DNA of 5,895 nucleotides from Holosporales bacterium (GCA_031290075.1 JAITOG010000020.1:1-5895), one strand, 5' to 3'. Positions 1 through 5,719 are shown, counted from the first letter of the stretch. Translations and numbers: made by a program. The notes: generated by a model not told the origin, from the letters alone.

Positions 1-88
1 TTATAATTCCATAAATACTTCCTTATCTGTTTTTATACTACACTTTATCGCATTTTGGGACTTTTTATTCGAGAATTGAAAAGCCCTG
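1..88. other. Left edge of window, no gene seen
   Basis: I see no open frame of useful length, RNA gene or clear promoter here. The last part (71-88) reads, on the minus strand, as an 18-base module that matches 15 of 18 bases with 4332-4349, upstream of copy 3 of the repeat family. It abuts copy 1 of the repeat at 89. The stretch is probably intergenic. Confidence 0.4.
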
Positions 89-178
89 ACCCAAACCCCA
101 AAAAATTGCGGATTCAAACTTCTTGAGTTTCAAGGATTGGCAGCAATTAAAATCCGCATTCTTTGGGGGGCCCAGTAT
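89..178 (-). repeat. 90-bp palindromic repeat, copy 1
   Basis: Read on the minus strand, this unit starts ATACTGGGCC and ends GGGGTTTGGGT, like the core of copy 3 (4571-4659) and copy 4 (5778-5867). The two arms are imperfect inverted repeats: CCCCAAAGAATGCGGATT on one side, and the complement of AATCCGCAATTTTTTGGGG on the other. They can form a long hairpin with about 35 bases between the arms, including a conserved TGCCAATCCTTGAAA segment. It lies 120 bp downstream of the ankyrin gene stop, in the same orientation as that gene. It could be a small non-autonomous mobile element or a transcript-end hairpin; the sequence alone cannot separate these. Confidence 0.85.
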
Positions 179-297
179 ATAGTAGATTCATTAACAGCAG
201 GATCAATTCTATCCTCAATTTTGTTTTCAATTGAGGATAAGCAATTGATGCTATTGATCCTACCGTCTGGCGTTTCTACTATGCTTGCTATAATTAA
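133..297 (-). other. Open in-frame stretch after the ankyrin stop codon
   Basis: Directly after the ankyrin gene's TAA (298-300), the same frame stays open for 55 codons until TGA at 130-132. It reads LIIASIVETPDGRINSI, then NCLSSIENKIEDRIDPAVN, then ESTIYW, and enters the palindromic repeat for the last part. The first 38 or so codons lie outside the repeat and have a protein-like, charged composition. It may be the former C-terminus of a longer ankyrin protein, cut off by a stop and by insertion of the repeat, or chance. The same DNA holds a strong inverted repeat (199-261), which is an alternative reason for its composition. No own start codon with a ribosome binding site is seen. Confidence 0.3.
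199..261. repeat. Two-part inverted repeat downstream of ankyrin gene
   Basis: The inner arms are perfect over 11 bp (210-220 TATCCTCAATT with 229-239, 8-base loop). The outer arms are perfect over 9 bp (199-207 AGGATCAAT with 253-261). Together they fold into one hairpin with a 2-base gap on one side and a 13-base bulge on the other. It begins 37 bases after the ankyrin stop on the transcript. No T-tract follows on the minus strand, so it is not a typical Rho-independent terminator; it may still protect a 3' end. Confidence 0.6.
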
Positions 298-888
298 TTA
301 GGCTAACAACGTCTTTAAACTTGCAGAAGGTGCTAAATCACGTGGGGTATCTCCACCTCTATCTCTAGCCTCTTTATCTGCTCCAGCAGCAAGTAATACT
401 TTAACAACTTCTGTATGCCCTTTAAAAGCTGCGTAATGAAGTGGGGTATCTCCACGATTATTTTGAGCATTTACATTTGCCCCAGCCTCAATTAATACTT
501 TAATAGCTTCTATTTTCCCATTCCAAGCTGCTATAAAAAGTGGTGTACTTCCATCCGTACCTTTAATCTCTCTATTTGCTCCAGCAGCAAGTAATGCTCT
601 AACAGCTTCTGTATGCCCCAAAGAAGCGGCTGTATAAAGTGGAGTAATTCCATTACTTTTTCTAACGTTGACAAAAGCATTCATATAATCAGAAATTAAT
701 TTCTCAACCTCTTGGCCATTTCCTCCGGCAACTGCATCAAAAAGTTGACCTACCTCTTTTCTAGTAAGAAATTCTTGTGAATCAGTAGCTTGATCAATGT
801 TTGCGTCACCTAATTCCCCGCAAAAAAGATTGCTTATCCCTAACTCCAATAATGAAACAAGCGCCGTAGTTTTATAAAATCCTTTCAT
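298..888 (-). CDS. Exported ankyrin-repeat protein
   Basis: This 196-residue protein has ankyrin repeats at a strict 33-residue spacing: a degenerate unit at about 45-77, good units at 79-111, 112-144 and 145-177, and a partial cap at 178-196. The TPLxxAAxxGHxEavkxLLxAGA pattern is clear; GHTE, LLAAGA and DTPLHYAA are visible. Ankyrin repeats bind protein partners, and in intracellular bacteria such proteins are often host-directed; the partner here is unknown. Residues 1-24 look like a signal peptide (MKGFYK, then a hydrophobic stretch to about LFCG), with a weak cleavage or lipobox site. The ATG at 886-888 has AAAGGAG eight bases upstream, so this start is firm. The gene is monocistronic, with its own promoter at 971-1000. 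Base composition is less AT-rich than the large gene upstream. The frame stays open beyond the stop, so a C-terminal truncation is possible. Confidence 0.93.
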   Translation of the reverse strand: MKGFYKTTALVSLLELGISNLFCGELGDANIDQATDSQEFLTRKEVGQLFDAVAGGNGQEVEKLISDYMNAFVNVRKSNGITPLYTAASLGHTEAVRALLAAGANREIKGTDGSTPLFIAAWNGKIEAIKVLIEAGANVNAQNNRGDTPLHYAAFKGHTEVVKVLLAAGADKEARDRGGDTPRDLAPSASLKTLLA

Positions 889-896
889 TTTATATA

Positions 897-903
897 CTCC
901 TTT
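897..903 (-). promoter_or_regulatory. Ribosome binding site of ankyrin gene
   Basis: AAAGGAG on the minus strand lies eight bases before the ATG at 886-888. It is the only strong Shine-Dalgarno sequence in the window and fixes the ankyrin start. The other two genes lack a comparable site. Confidence 0.8.
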
Positions 904-970
904 TTTTAAAAAATAACTAAGTAAGTAATTTGTAATATTAATACAAATAATTATTATCCACTATATATAA

Positions 971-1000
971 ATTATAATATTAATTCTTTTCACTTTTCAA
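971..1000 (-). promoter_or_regulatory. Sigma70-type promoter of ankyrin gene
   Basis: On the minus strand TTGAAA (995-1000) and a perfect TATAAT (971-976) are separated by 18 bases. Transcription would start near 964, leaving a leader of roughly 75 bases before the ATG at 888. The AT-rich context raises the chance of a coincidental match, but both boxes and the spacing are good. Confidence 0.6.
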
Positions 1001-1177
1001 GTAAAAAAATGATTTTTTTTTTAAAATCAAGAGTGGAATGCGGAGTTTGCAGGCCTTACATCCCTACAAAATAAATCTCAAACATTTTCATTTTGATTTT
1101 TAAGTAAACCATTTTTCAAATTTTCGAAAAATTCGATTGTATACCTCTTTATAATTTCCTTTCCAATCGAAAATAAG
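1001..1177. other. Intergenic stretch with degenerate repeat piece
   Basis: No gene is supported here. The segment GAATGCGGA at 1036-1044 matches the repeat core. Bases 1054-1079 (CCTTACATCCCTACA onward) match 1376-1402, the sequence that replaces the normal right end of copy 2, at about 21 of 27 positions in my hand alignment. This looks like a decayed or internally deleted family member. Bases 1081-1177 read on the minus strand as a lysine-rich, protein-like frame (SIGKEIIKRYTIEFFENL) that runs out of copy 2; it could be a gene remnant but has no start of its own. Confidence 0.4.
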
Positions 1178-1376
1178 AAGCTGTCTTCATGATATTTAAA
1201 GTGAGGGGTTTTAAGGAAAAACGGAGCGCAGAACAGGAGCGTACTTTGACGTACATGGGGGCATTGGGAAAAATCACAGATTTCTCCCAAACCCCGTGAG
1301 AATTCAAGCACCGGATTTGACGTATACCGGGTCTCCCAAAGAATGCGGATTTTAATTGCTGCCAATCCTTGAACCC
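1178..1376 (+). repeat. Long form of palindromic repeat, copy 2, right end altered
   Basis: This starts with the 14-bp terminal sequence AAGCTGTCTTCATG and runs parallel to copy 3 over almost 200 bp with many substitutions and small indels. It holds a first hairpin (arms about 1254-1274 and 1280-1298) and then the left part of the 90-bp core from 1324 (ATACCGGG, then AAAGAATGCGGATT and TGCCAATCCTTGAA). At about 1376 homology stops. The right core arm and the right terminal repeat are missing, replaced by CCTTACGCCCCTGC and following bases. It sits between the stop of the 943-residue gene and the ankyrin promoter. Confidence 0.85.
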
Positions 1377-1425
1377 CTTACGCCCCTGCATAAAAATATC
1401 TCTTCTAAATCCCTGTTTACAAGGA

Positions 1426-4257
1426 TCAATTTTTTTTAAAAGTCGAAAACACGTCTTTAATATTTTTTTTTATTAACTCAATTTTTTTAACTACATAAGG
1501 GATAGTACCAAGATCTGATTTATTAATATCAGATTCTATTTTTTTAATAATAAGCCCAGGATTCAAATAATTTTTTAATTTCAAAAAATTAGAAATCGAT
1601 TCTTTAACTAATTCTAAATATTTAATTGCAATTCTTTTTTCTATAGTATTTATTATTTTTTTTGTCTCTTCAATTTCTTTTTCAATTATTTCAATTATTT
1701 TTAATATAGACGGATTATTTGGAATTTCACTTTTTGATTCGAATAGCTCTTTTACTGAACTATTTACACTTTCTTCCGTGTAGATGCTAAAAGGAGAGGA
1801 AATTGTTCCTTTCATTCTTGCTATAATCTCTATTATTGTGTTAAAAAATTCAGTTTCAAGATCTTTGTTTATCTTACCTTCTTCTTTTACCTTTGCTATA
1901 ATCCAATTTGCTACTTCTGTCTTATCTTCAACACTTTCTCCTTCCTTAGTTTCAGCAAAAAGTATATTAAAGAATGCTTGATTTAAAAGAGGGTTGAGAA
2001 ATATTTTTTCTAAAAGAGATCTTTTTTCTTCCAGATTAAATTCCTTTACTCCTTCAATGGCTTCCGATATTTTTTTTAAAAGATCAAAAAAAATTTTAAG
2101 ATGTGGATACTTCTTGTAAGTTTGACAAAGATTTATAAAACGATCAGTTATTTTATATAAAACATCTTTACAAGAGTATAATTCACTCGGCCTTAATTTA
2201 TAAAACATAATAAGTAAATTTTCTATATTTAACACTTCCTGCTGAGAAGCATATTCATTACAATTTGAAAACAATCCATTACAATTTGAAGACGATTCTT
2301 TTATAGTTTTTAAAGCAACATTTAGTATATCTCCTAATTCTTGTTTCATTTTTTCATTAGAAACAGAATTCTTATAGAATGTACTATTATTAGTCTCACT
2401 ACAGCTCTTATAATAAACTACATTACATGTAAAACGATAATCATTTATTAAAGTTTGTATAATCTCCCCTAATGATCTTTTGTTTAATAAAGGAATAAGA
2501 TTCTCTGCAACAGTTTTGGAATTATTTTCCTTAATCAAAAGATTTTTGTGATCTTTTTTATATATTGAATGGAAAAGGTTAGTTTTCGAATTCAACATAC
2601 TACTAAATAGAGGACACACACTTTTTACAACCTCACGATTAATACTTTTTTCATCAAACAAAATACTTTTCGGACGGCCAAAAGATGTTTTTTCTGTCCC
2701 CTCTTCAGAGATATACCCATTCGTACTAGAACCTTGGATTTTTACCCCGCTCAATTCTGTAAATTTACTTAATACATCTTTTATTAACTCCTTATGCCAA
2801 TCAAGGTCTGTTTTTGCAAATTCATATGGTCTGTATTTTTCATCTTGTATTTTTTTCAAAGAATCAGTTTTATTTTGTAAAAAACTAAAAAAAAATCCTA
2901 ACCTCTGAAGCAAATTTTGTTGTTCTTCTTCTGATAAAGATTTCCTAATTTTCCAAATAAAATCATTTTGTCTATCTTCAATAATAAAATAGGTTCCATT
3001 TATATTAAATGGAGTTATTCCAAACATATTTATTTGTTCTTCTGCGTTTCTTAATATAGTTTTCCTTCCCACTTTATCTTTTGAATAAATACTTGTATCT
3101 ACAGATGCAACAGAATAAACATATATAGCTTTTGCAACAATTTTTTTGTTTTTATTATAATCTTCAAAACATTGTTCAAATTGCTGTTTATGTTTATCAA
3201 AAAAAACAACACTTGCAAAACCATTTTCTATTAAATATAAAAATATATTACATAATATATTTTCTACTTCTTTTGTTTTTAAGTTAACTTTTTCTAAAAT
3301 GTCTTTTATTCTATCAACTATAGGATCCATTTTTTCTGGAACTAACATTGGGTAAAATAAATCTGTAAAATCAATATTTGGTGAATTTAAAATGCTAAAA
3401 TTTCGTATTAAATCCAAATTTCGATAAAAATATTCTCCAAGCAGCATATAACGGCTAGCATGACCACATTCATGTAAAAAAGTCCTAATATTATTAAAGG
3501 ATGCATCTAAAGTTTTCATTACAATGGCATTTTCTTTGCAATTGAAATGTTCTCTATTAAAGCTGTCTGTATTAGATAAAATTCTTATTTCTAATGTATT
3601 TTTTTTGTCAATTTTATTTTCAGTTGAATTTAATATACTTACAGTTAATAGTGACATTATTCTTTGAAACCCAGTTGAAGTTTTAAGTAATTCCTTTAAA
3701 AGAATTTTAAATTTTTCTTTGTCATTACATAATAATTTTGATAGGTTAAATACCCCAGAAATACACAAGTCAACAAGTTTATTCAATAATTCCTCATTAT
3801 TGTGAATCCAAGACAAAGTTTTATTTTCTCTTTCTGTGTTTTCATCAGCAAATGTTTTTTCACCAAATTCTTTAAGGATACCAAATTCTTTTTCACCTAA
3901 AGTTTTTTCTGCATATTTTTTGATATTTGGCCAAGATAAATCTATTGAATAATATTCAAGATTATTTTTGGTTTTAATATGTGTTAACCCAAATTTTATA
4001 CTAAGCTCAAACAATTTTGGAACTATATTTTCATACTGTAAATAAATAGTAGATGTCATATACATATTATTAATTATTTTGTCATATTCTTTAACAGAGA
4101 TAATATTCCTCTTATCTTTTTTTTCAATAGATGGAAGTTTTAATTCAGATGATGTTCTTTTTAATTTTGAACTAGAGCTTGCTTGCCCAAATTCAATTGC
4201 TAAACTAAAAATGTTAATACACAGACTAATAAATAGTATATATTTTTTAAAAAACAT
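1426..4257 (-). CDS. Large secreted protein, putative HExxH zinc metalloprotease
   Basis: This 943-residue protein belongs to no family I can name. Residues 1-26 are a good signal peptide (MFFKK, hydrophobic YILFISLCINIFSLAI, cleavage probably after GQA), so it should leave the cytoplasm. H262-E263-C264-G265-H266 in the context RTFLHECGHASRY is a zinc-binding protease motif: the two His would bind zinc and the Glu would act as catalytic base. A third ligand is unproven; E344 in IENGFA (resembling the E-x-F-A segment of lethal-factor-like and Pro-Pro endopeptidases) or E406/E407 in NAEEQINMFG are candidates. Residues 509-530 look disordered, and 850-943 are long charged helices, likely coiled coil. 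The remainder is helical, Asn/Lys/Ile-rich and without recognised repeats. No strong ribosome binding site precedes the ATG at 4255-4257; the signal peptide supports this start and the next Met is residue 65. The TGA is at 1426-1428. Confidence 0.85.
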   Translation of the reverse strand: MFFKKYILFISLCINIFSLAIEFGQASSSSKLKRTSSELKLPSIEKKDKRNIISVKEYDKIINNMYMTSTIYLQYENIVPKLFELSIKFGLTHIKTKNNLEYYSIDLSWPNIKKYAEKTLGEKEFGILKEFGEKTFADENTERENKTLSWIHNNEELLNKLVDLCISGVFNLSKLLCNDKEKFKILLKELLKTSTGFQRIMSLLTVSILNSTENKIDKKNTLEIRILSNTDSFNREHFNCKENAIVMKTLDASFNNIRTFLHECGHASRYMLLGEYFYRNLDLIRNFSILNSPNIDFTDLFYPMLVPEKMDPIVDRIKDILEKVNLKTKEVENILCNIFLYLIENGFASVVFFDKHKQQFEQCFEDYNKNKKIVAKAIYVYSVASVDTSIYSKDKVGRKTILRNAEEQINMFGITPFNINGTYFIIEDRQNDFIWKIRKSLSEEEQQNLLQRLGFFFSFLQNKTDSLKKIQDEKYRPYEFAKTDLDWHKELIKDVLSKFTELSGVKIQGSSTNGYISEEGTEKTSFGRPKSILFDEKSINREVVKSVCPLFSSMLNSKTNLFHSIYKKDHKNLLIKENNSKTVAENLIPLLNKRSLGEIIQTLINDYRFTCNVVYYKSCSETNNSTFYKNSVSNEKMKQELGDILNVALKTIKESSSNCNGLFSNCNEYASQQEVLNIENLLIMFYKLRPSELYSCKDVLYKITDRFINLCQTYKKYPHLKIFFDLLKKISEAIEGVKEFNLEEKRSLLEKIFLNPLLNQAFFNILFAETKEGESVEDKTEVANWIIAKVKEEGKINKDLETEFFNTIIEIIARMKGTISSPFSIYTEESVNSSVKELFESKSEIPNNPSILKIIEIIEKEIEETKKIINTIEKRIAIKYLELVKESISNFLKLKNYLNPGLIIKKIESDINKSDLGTIPYVVKKIELIKKNIKDVFSTFKKN
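2256..2290 (-). repeat. 21-bp tandem duplication inside the large gene
   Basis: CATTACAATTTGAA occurs at 2256-2269 and again at 2277-2290 with a period of 21 bases, so the frame is kept. In the protein it gives SNCN at residues 657-660 and 664-667, seven residues apart. It is a small recent duplication without clear function. Confidence 0.6.
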
Positions 4258-4275
4258 TTTTTACTTAATTTTGAT

Positions 4276-4323
4276 TAACGTTACATAATATATAATATAC
4301 ATAATATAGTTTAAAAAACGTTA
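4276..4323 (-). promoter_or_regulatory. Candidate promoter with flanking palindromes, large gene
   Basis: On the minus strand TTTAAA (4310-4315) and TATATT (4287-4292) are 17 bases apart, giving a start near 4280 and a leader of about 22 bases. AACGTTA occurs at 4277-4283 (inside the perfect palindrome TAACGTTA, 4276-4283) and again at 4317-4323, exactly 40 bp apart, and brackets the two boxes. The 10-base TACATAATAT is also repeated at 4282-4291 and 4298-4307. These could be regulator sites, but the -35 box is weak and the region is extremely AT-rich. Confidence 0.35.
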
Positions 4324-4331
4324 ATTTCATG

Positions 4332-4349
4332 CAGAGTCTTTCAATTCTC
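4332..4349 (+). repeat. 18-bp module shared with 71-88
   Basis: CAGAGTCTTTCAATTCTC here matches the minus-strand reading of 71-88 (CAGGGCTTTTCAATTCTC) at 15 of 18 bases, with the last 11 identical. In the first place it directly follows copy 1 of the palindromic repeat; here it lies about 76 bp upstream of copy 3. It may be another sub-module of the repeat family. Confidence 0.4.
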
Positions 4350-4500
4350 AAGTATTAAATGTATAGAATTCCTGTAAAACCTACATTTAAATCGAAGATC
4401 CGTTATTGAAATATTCAACATTAAAAGCTGTCTTCATGGATATTTAAACTGAGGGTTTTAAAGGAAAAACGGAGAGCAGAACCGGAGTGTACTAAATGTA

Positions 4501-4545
4501 CATGAGGGGCATTGGGGGAAATCACAGATTCCCCCAAACCCCATG
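4501..4545 (+). repeat. First hairpin of long repeat (copy 3)
   Basis: The left arm CATGaGGGGcaTTGGGGGAA pairs with TTCCCCCAA, then A, then CCCCATG, around the loop ATCACAGA. Nine inner base pairs are perfect, and two blocks of four pair further out. The corresponding hairpin in copy 2 (1254-1298) has TTGGGA with TCCCAA instead, so pairing is kept although bases differ. Confidence 0.75.
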
Positions 4546-4570
4546 AGGATTCGAGCATCGGATTTGACGT

Positions 4571-4659
4571 ATACTGGGGCCTCCAAAGAATGCGGATTTT
4601 ATTACTGCCAATCCTTGAAACCCAAAAAGTTTGAATCCGCAATTTTTTGGGGTTTGGGT
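4571..4659 (+). repeat. 90-bp palindromic core inside copy 3
   Basis: This runs from ATACTGGGGCC to GGGGTTTGGGT and corresponds end to end with copies 1 and 4. The arms GAATGCGGATTTT and TTTGAATCCGCAATT form the hairpin stem, and the loop carries TGCCAATCCTTGAAA. Here the loop reads ATTACTGCC where the other copies have AATTGCTGCC. Confidence 0.8.
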
Positions 4660-4722
4660 AAAAAACACCAGTTAAAATTATCATGAAGACAGCTTCTTAA
4701 TATTTTTTTAATTTTTCATATG

Positions 4723-4774
4723 TATAATGCTGAAAAATTACTTATTGAAACTAAGTAAGAATTACATGTAGCAT
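4723..4774 (+). promoter_or_regulatory. Candidate promoter(s) of the coiled-coil gene
   Basis: Two possibilities are visible. A perfect TATAAT lies at 4723-4728 but lacks a convincing -35 box; its -35 region would fall next to the end of the mobile element. Alternatively TTGAAA (4745-4750) and TAGCAT (4769-4774), 18 bases apart, would start transcription near 4781 and give a leader of about 24 bases to the ATG at 4805. Neither is decisive. Confidence 0.4.
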
Positions 4775-4804
4775 TAATATATGGGGGTTCTAAAAAGAGA
4801 AAAT

Positions 4805-5719
4805 ATGAAATTTTTGAGTACAATTTTAATTGGGGGAGTAATATTATCTTCAGTTTGTATATGTGCTGAGGAACGGCCAAATGGCGATAGGCCATTAGAG
4901 GAAAAAGATAGAGCAGTGGCTCTTGATAGGAAAAGAGGATTATGTCCTCGTCCTATAGTCTATCTTATGCAAGAAGGACAGAGGTCCTATATTGCAGAGA
5001 GTCGCGAAGCACTTTCAGCAAGAATCAGAGAAATGGTAGAAAAAAATTTACAATTTTATATGGAAAATGGCTTTAATACTTTATCTGTTATTAAACAAAG
5101 AAAAATTTTAGATGCAATTAAAACACAGGTTATGACAGAATTAAATTTTGAAAAAACAATTTTAGTAGAAGAAAAAAATGAAGAATTTTCTAGATTTTTA
5201 AGAGCTCAAATATATGCAGCCGCGCAAGCAGTTACTAACCTTCAAGAAGGAGTTGATTACCTTCAAGAAGAAGTTCATCAAGGAAATCAAGGAATAAATG
5301 AAAGAATAGATGGCCTTGAACAAGAAGTTCACCAAGAAAATCAAGGGATTCAAGGAATAAATGAGAGATTAGATGATCTTGAACAAGAAATTACTCAAGG
5401 GATTCAAGGAATAAATACGAGAATTAATACGCTACAAACAATAATTAATGGTTTAAGCGGAAAAAATTTAACAAATACAATAGCTATTAATGTACTTAAA
5501 TCACTTACAGTATTAGCTTCAATTGTTTTAACAATTCGTTGGTGGGGGTTATTATCTTTTAAAACTTACTTTACTAACACTGCAGTAATAGTTGCATGCT
5601 TTTATCATGAGAAAGTACTTAAGATTGTAAAAAATTGTGCCCCTATAATAAGATATTTAATACCATTTTGGAATATAGGAATAGCTGAAGCAGCTGCTGA
5701 AGATCCCTTGGATGTCTGA
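4805..5719 (+). CDS. Exported coiled-coil protein with C-terminal membrane segments
   Basis: I do not recognise this gene. From the ATG at 4805 it encodes 304 residues; an in-frame ATG at 4781 would add eight. I chose 4805 because the signal peptide (MKFLSTILIGGVILSSVCICA) then starts at the Met and AAGAGA lies just upstream. Counting from 4781, the N-terminal half (31-150) is charged and helical. Residues 154-223 form a coiled coil readable as heptads, built from a 21-residue repeat (GNQGINERIDGLEQEVHQ-type at 168-188, 189-209, fading after 210). Residues about 233-257 are a hydrophobic membrane segment, with shorter hydrophobic stretches at 267-275 and 286-303. A coiled coil next to a C-terminal membrane anchor recalls SNARE-like and Inc-like bacterial proteins, but only in architecture. 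The gene is divergent from the large gene, and copy 4 of the repeat lies 58 bp after the TGA. Confidence 0.85.
   Translation: MKFLSTILIGGVILSSVCICAEERPNGDRPLEEKDRAVALDRKRGLCPRPIVYLMQEGQRSYIAESREALSARIREMVEKNLQFYMENGFNTLSVIKQRKILDAIKTQVMTELNFEKTILVEEKNEEFSRFLRAQIYAAAQAVTNLQEGVDYLQEEVHQGNQGINERIDGLEQEVHQENQGIQGINERLDDLEQEITQGIQGINTRINTLQTIINGLSGKNLTNTIAINVLKSLTVLASIVLTIRWWGLLSFKTYFTNTAVIVACFYHEKVLKIVKNCAPIIRYLIPFWNIGIAEAAAEDPLDV
5282..5407 (+). repeat. 63-bp tandem repeat coding for coiled coil
   Basis: Two 63-bp units (5282-5344, 5345-5407) each encode three heptads, GxQGINERxDxLEQE followed by a Gln-rich end. Further decayed units lie on both sides: LQEGVDYLQEEVHQ before and GINTRINTLQTIIN after. 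The unit length equals exactly three heptads, so copy number could change without breaking the coiled coil. Confidence 0.75.

Larger units (their letters stand above)
4425..4695 (+). mobile_element. MITE-like element with perfect terminal inverted repeats, copy 3
   Basis: AAGCTGTCTTCATG (4425-4438) and its exact complement (4682-4695) bound a 271-bp element. The inverted similarity continues inward for about 20 more bases with mismatches. TTAA lies directly outside on the left (4421-4424) and one base outside on the right (4697-4700), a possible target duplication. Inside are a first hairpin (4501-4545) and the complete 90-bp palindromic core (4571-4659). No transposase is encoded; minus-strand frames are open but switch frame between copies 2 and 3, so they are not genes. 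By size, terminal repeats and lack of coding it fits a miniature inverted-repeat element moved by a transposase elsewhere; the transposase family is not identifiable here. Confidence 0.75.

Noticed and set aside
1078..1391. Two overlapping minus-strand open frames of 95 and 80 codons in copy 2
   Set aside because: Their peptides match the minus-strand frame in copy 3 only in alternating pieces: the first frame matches around KIRILW and YTSNP, the other around NAP and SALRFS. Indels between copies are not multiples of three and no ribosome binding site is present. This is repeat DNA that happens to be open.
1410..1425. Terminator hairpin right after the large gene
   Set aside because: Bases 1410-1425 can form only about six pairs with one G-U and a four-base loop, with no T-tract after it on the minus strand. 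It is too weak to call.
1784..1981. Plus-strand 65-codon frame inside the large gene
   Set aside because: It is antisense to a long, convincing coding region and has no start signal; a shadow frame. The same applies to the plus-strand frame at 4079-4288 and the minus-strand frame at 5605-5793.
1426..4257. Assignment of the large protein to peptidase family M91 (NleD-like) or M34 (lethal factor)
   Set aside because: Only the short HExxH context and a loose third-ligand resemblance are visible. The rest does not match what I know of either family, so no family name is given.
4421..4684. Minus-strand 87-codon open frame in copy 3
   Set aside because: It lies almost wholly inside the MITE-like element and its frame is not kept in copy 2. 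I treat it as non-coding.
4805..4890. Lipoprotein signal in the coiled-coil protein (SSVC or VCIC)
   Set aside because: The residues before the Cys do not fit a usual lipobox well. A normal signal peptide is equally possible, so no lipid anchor is claimed.
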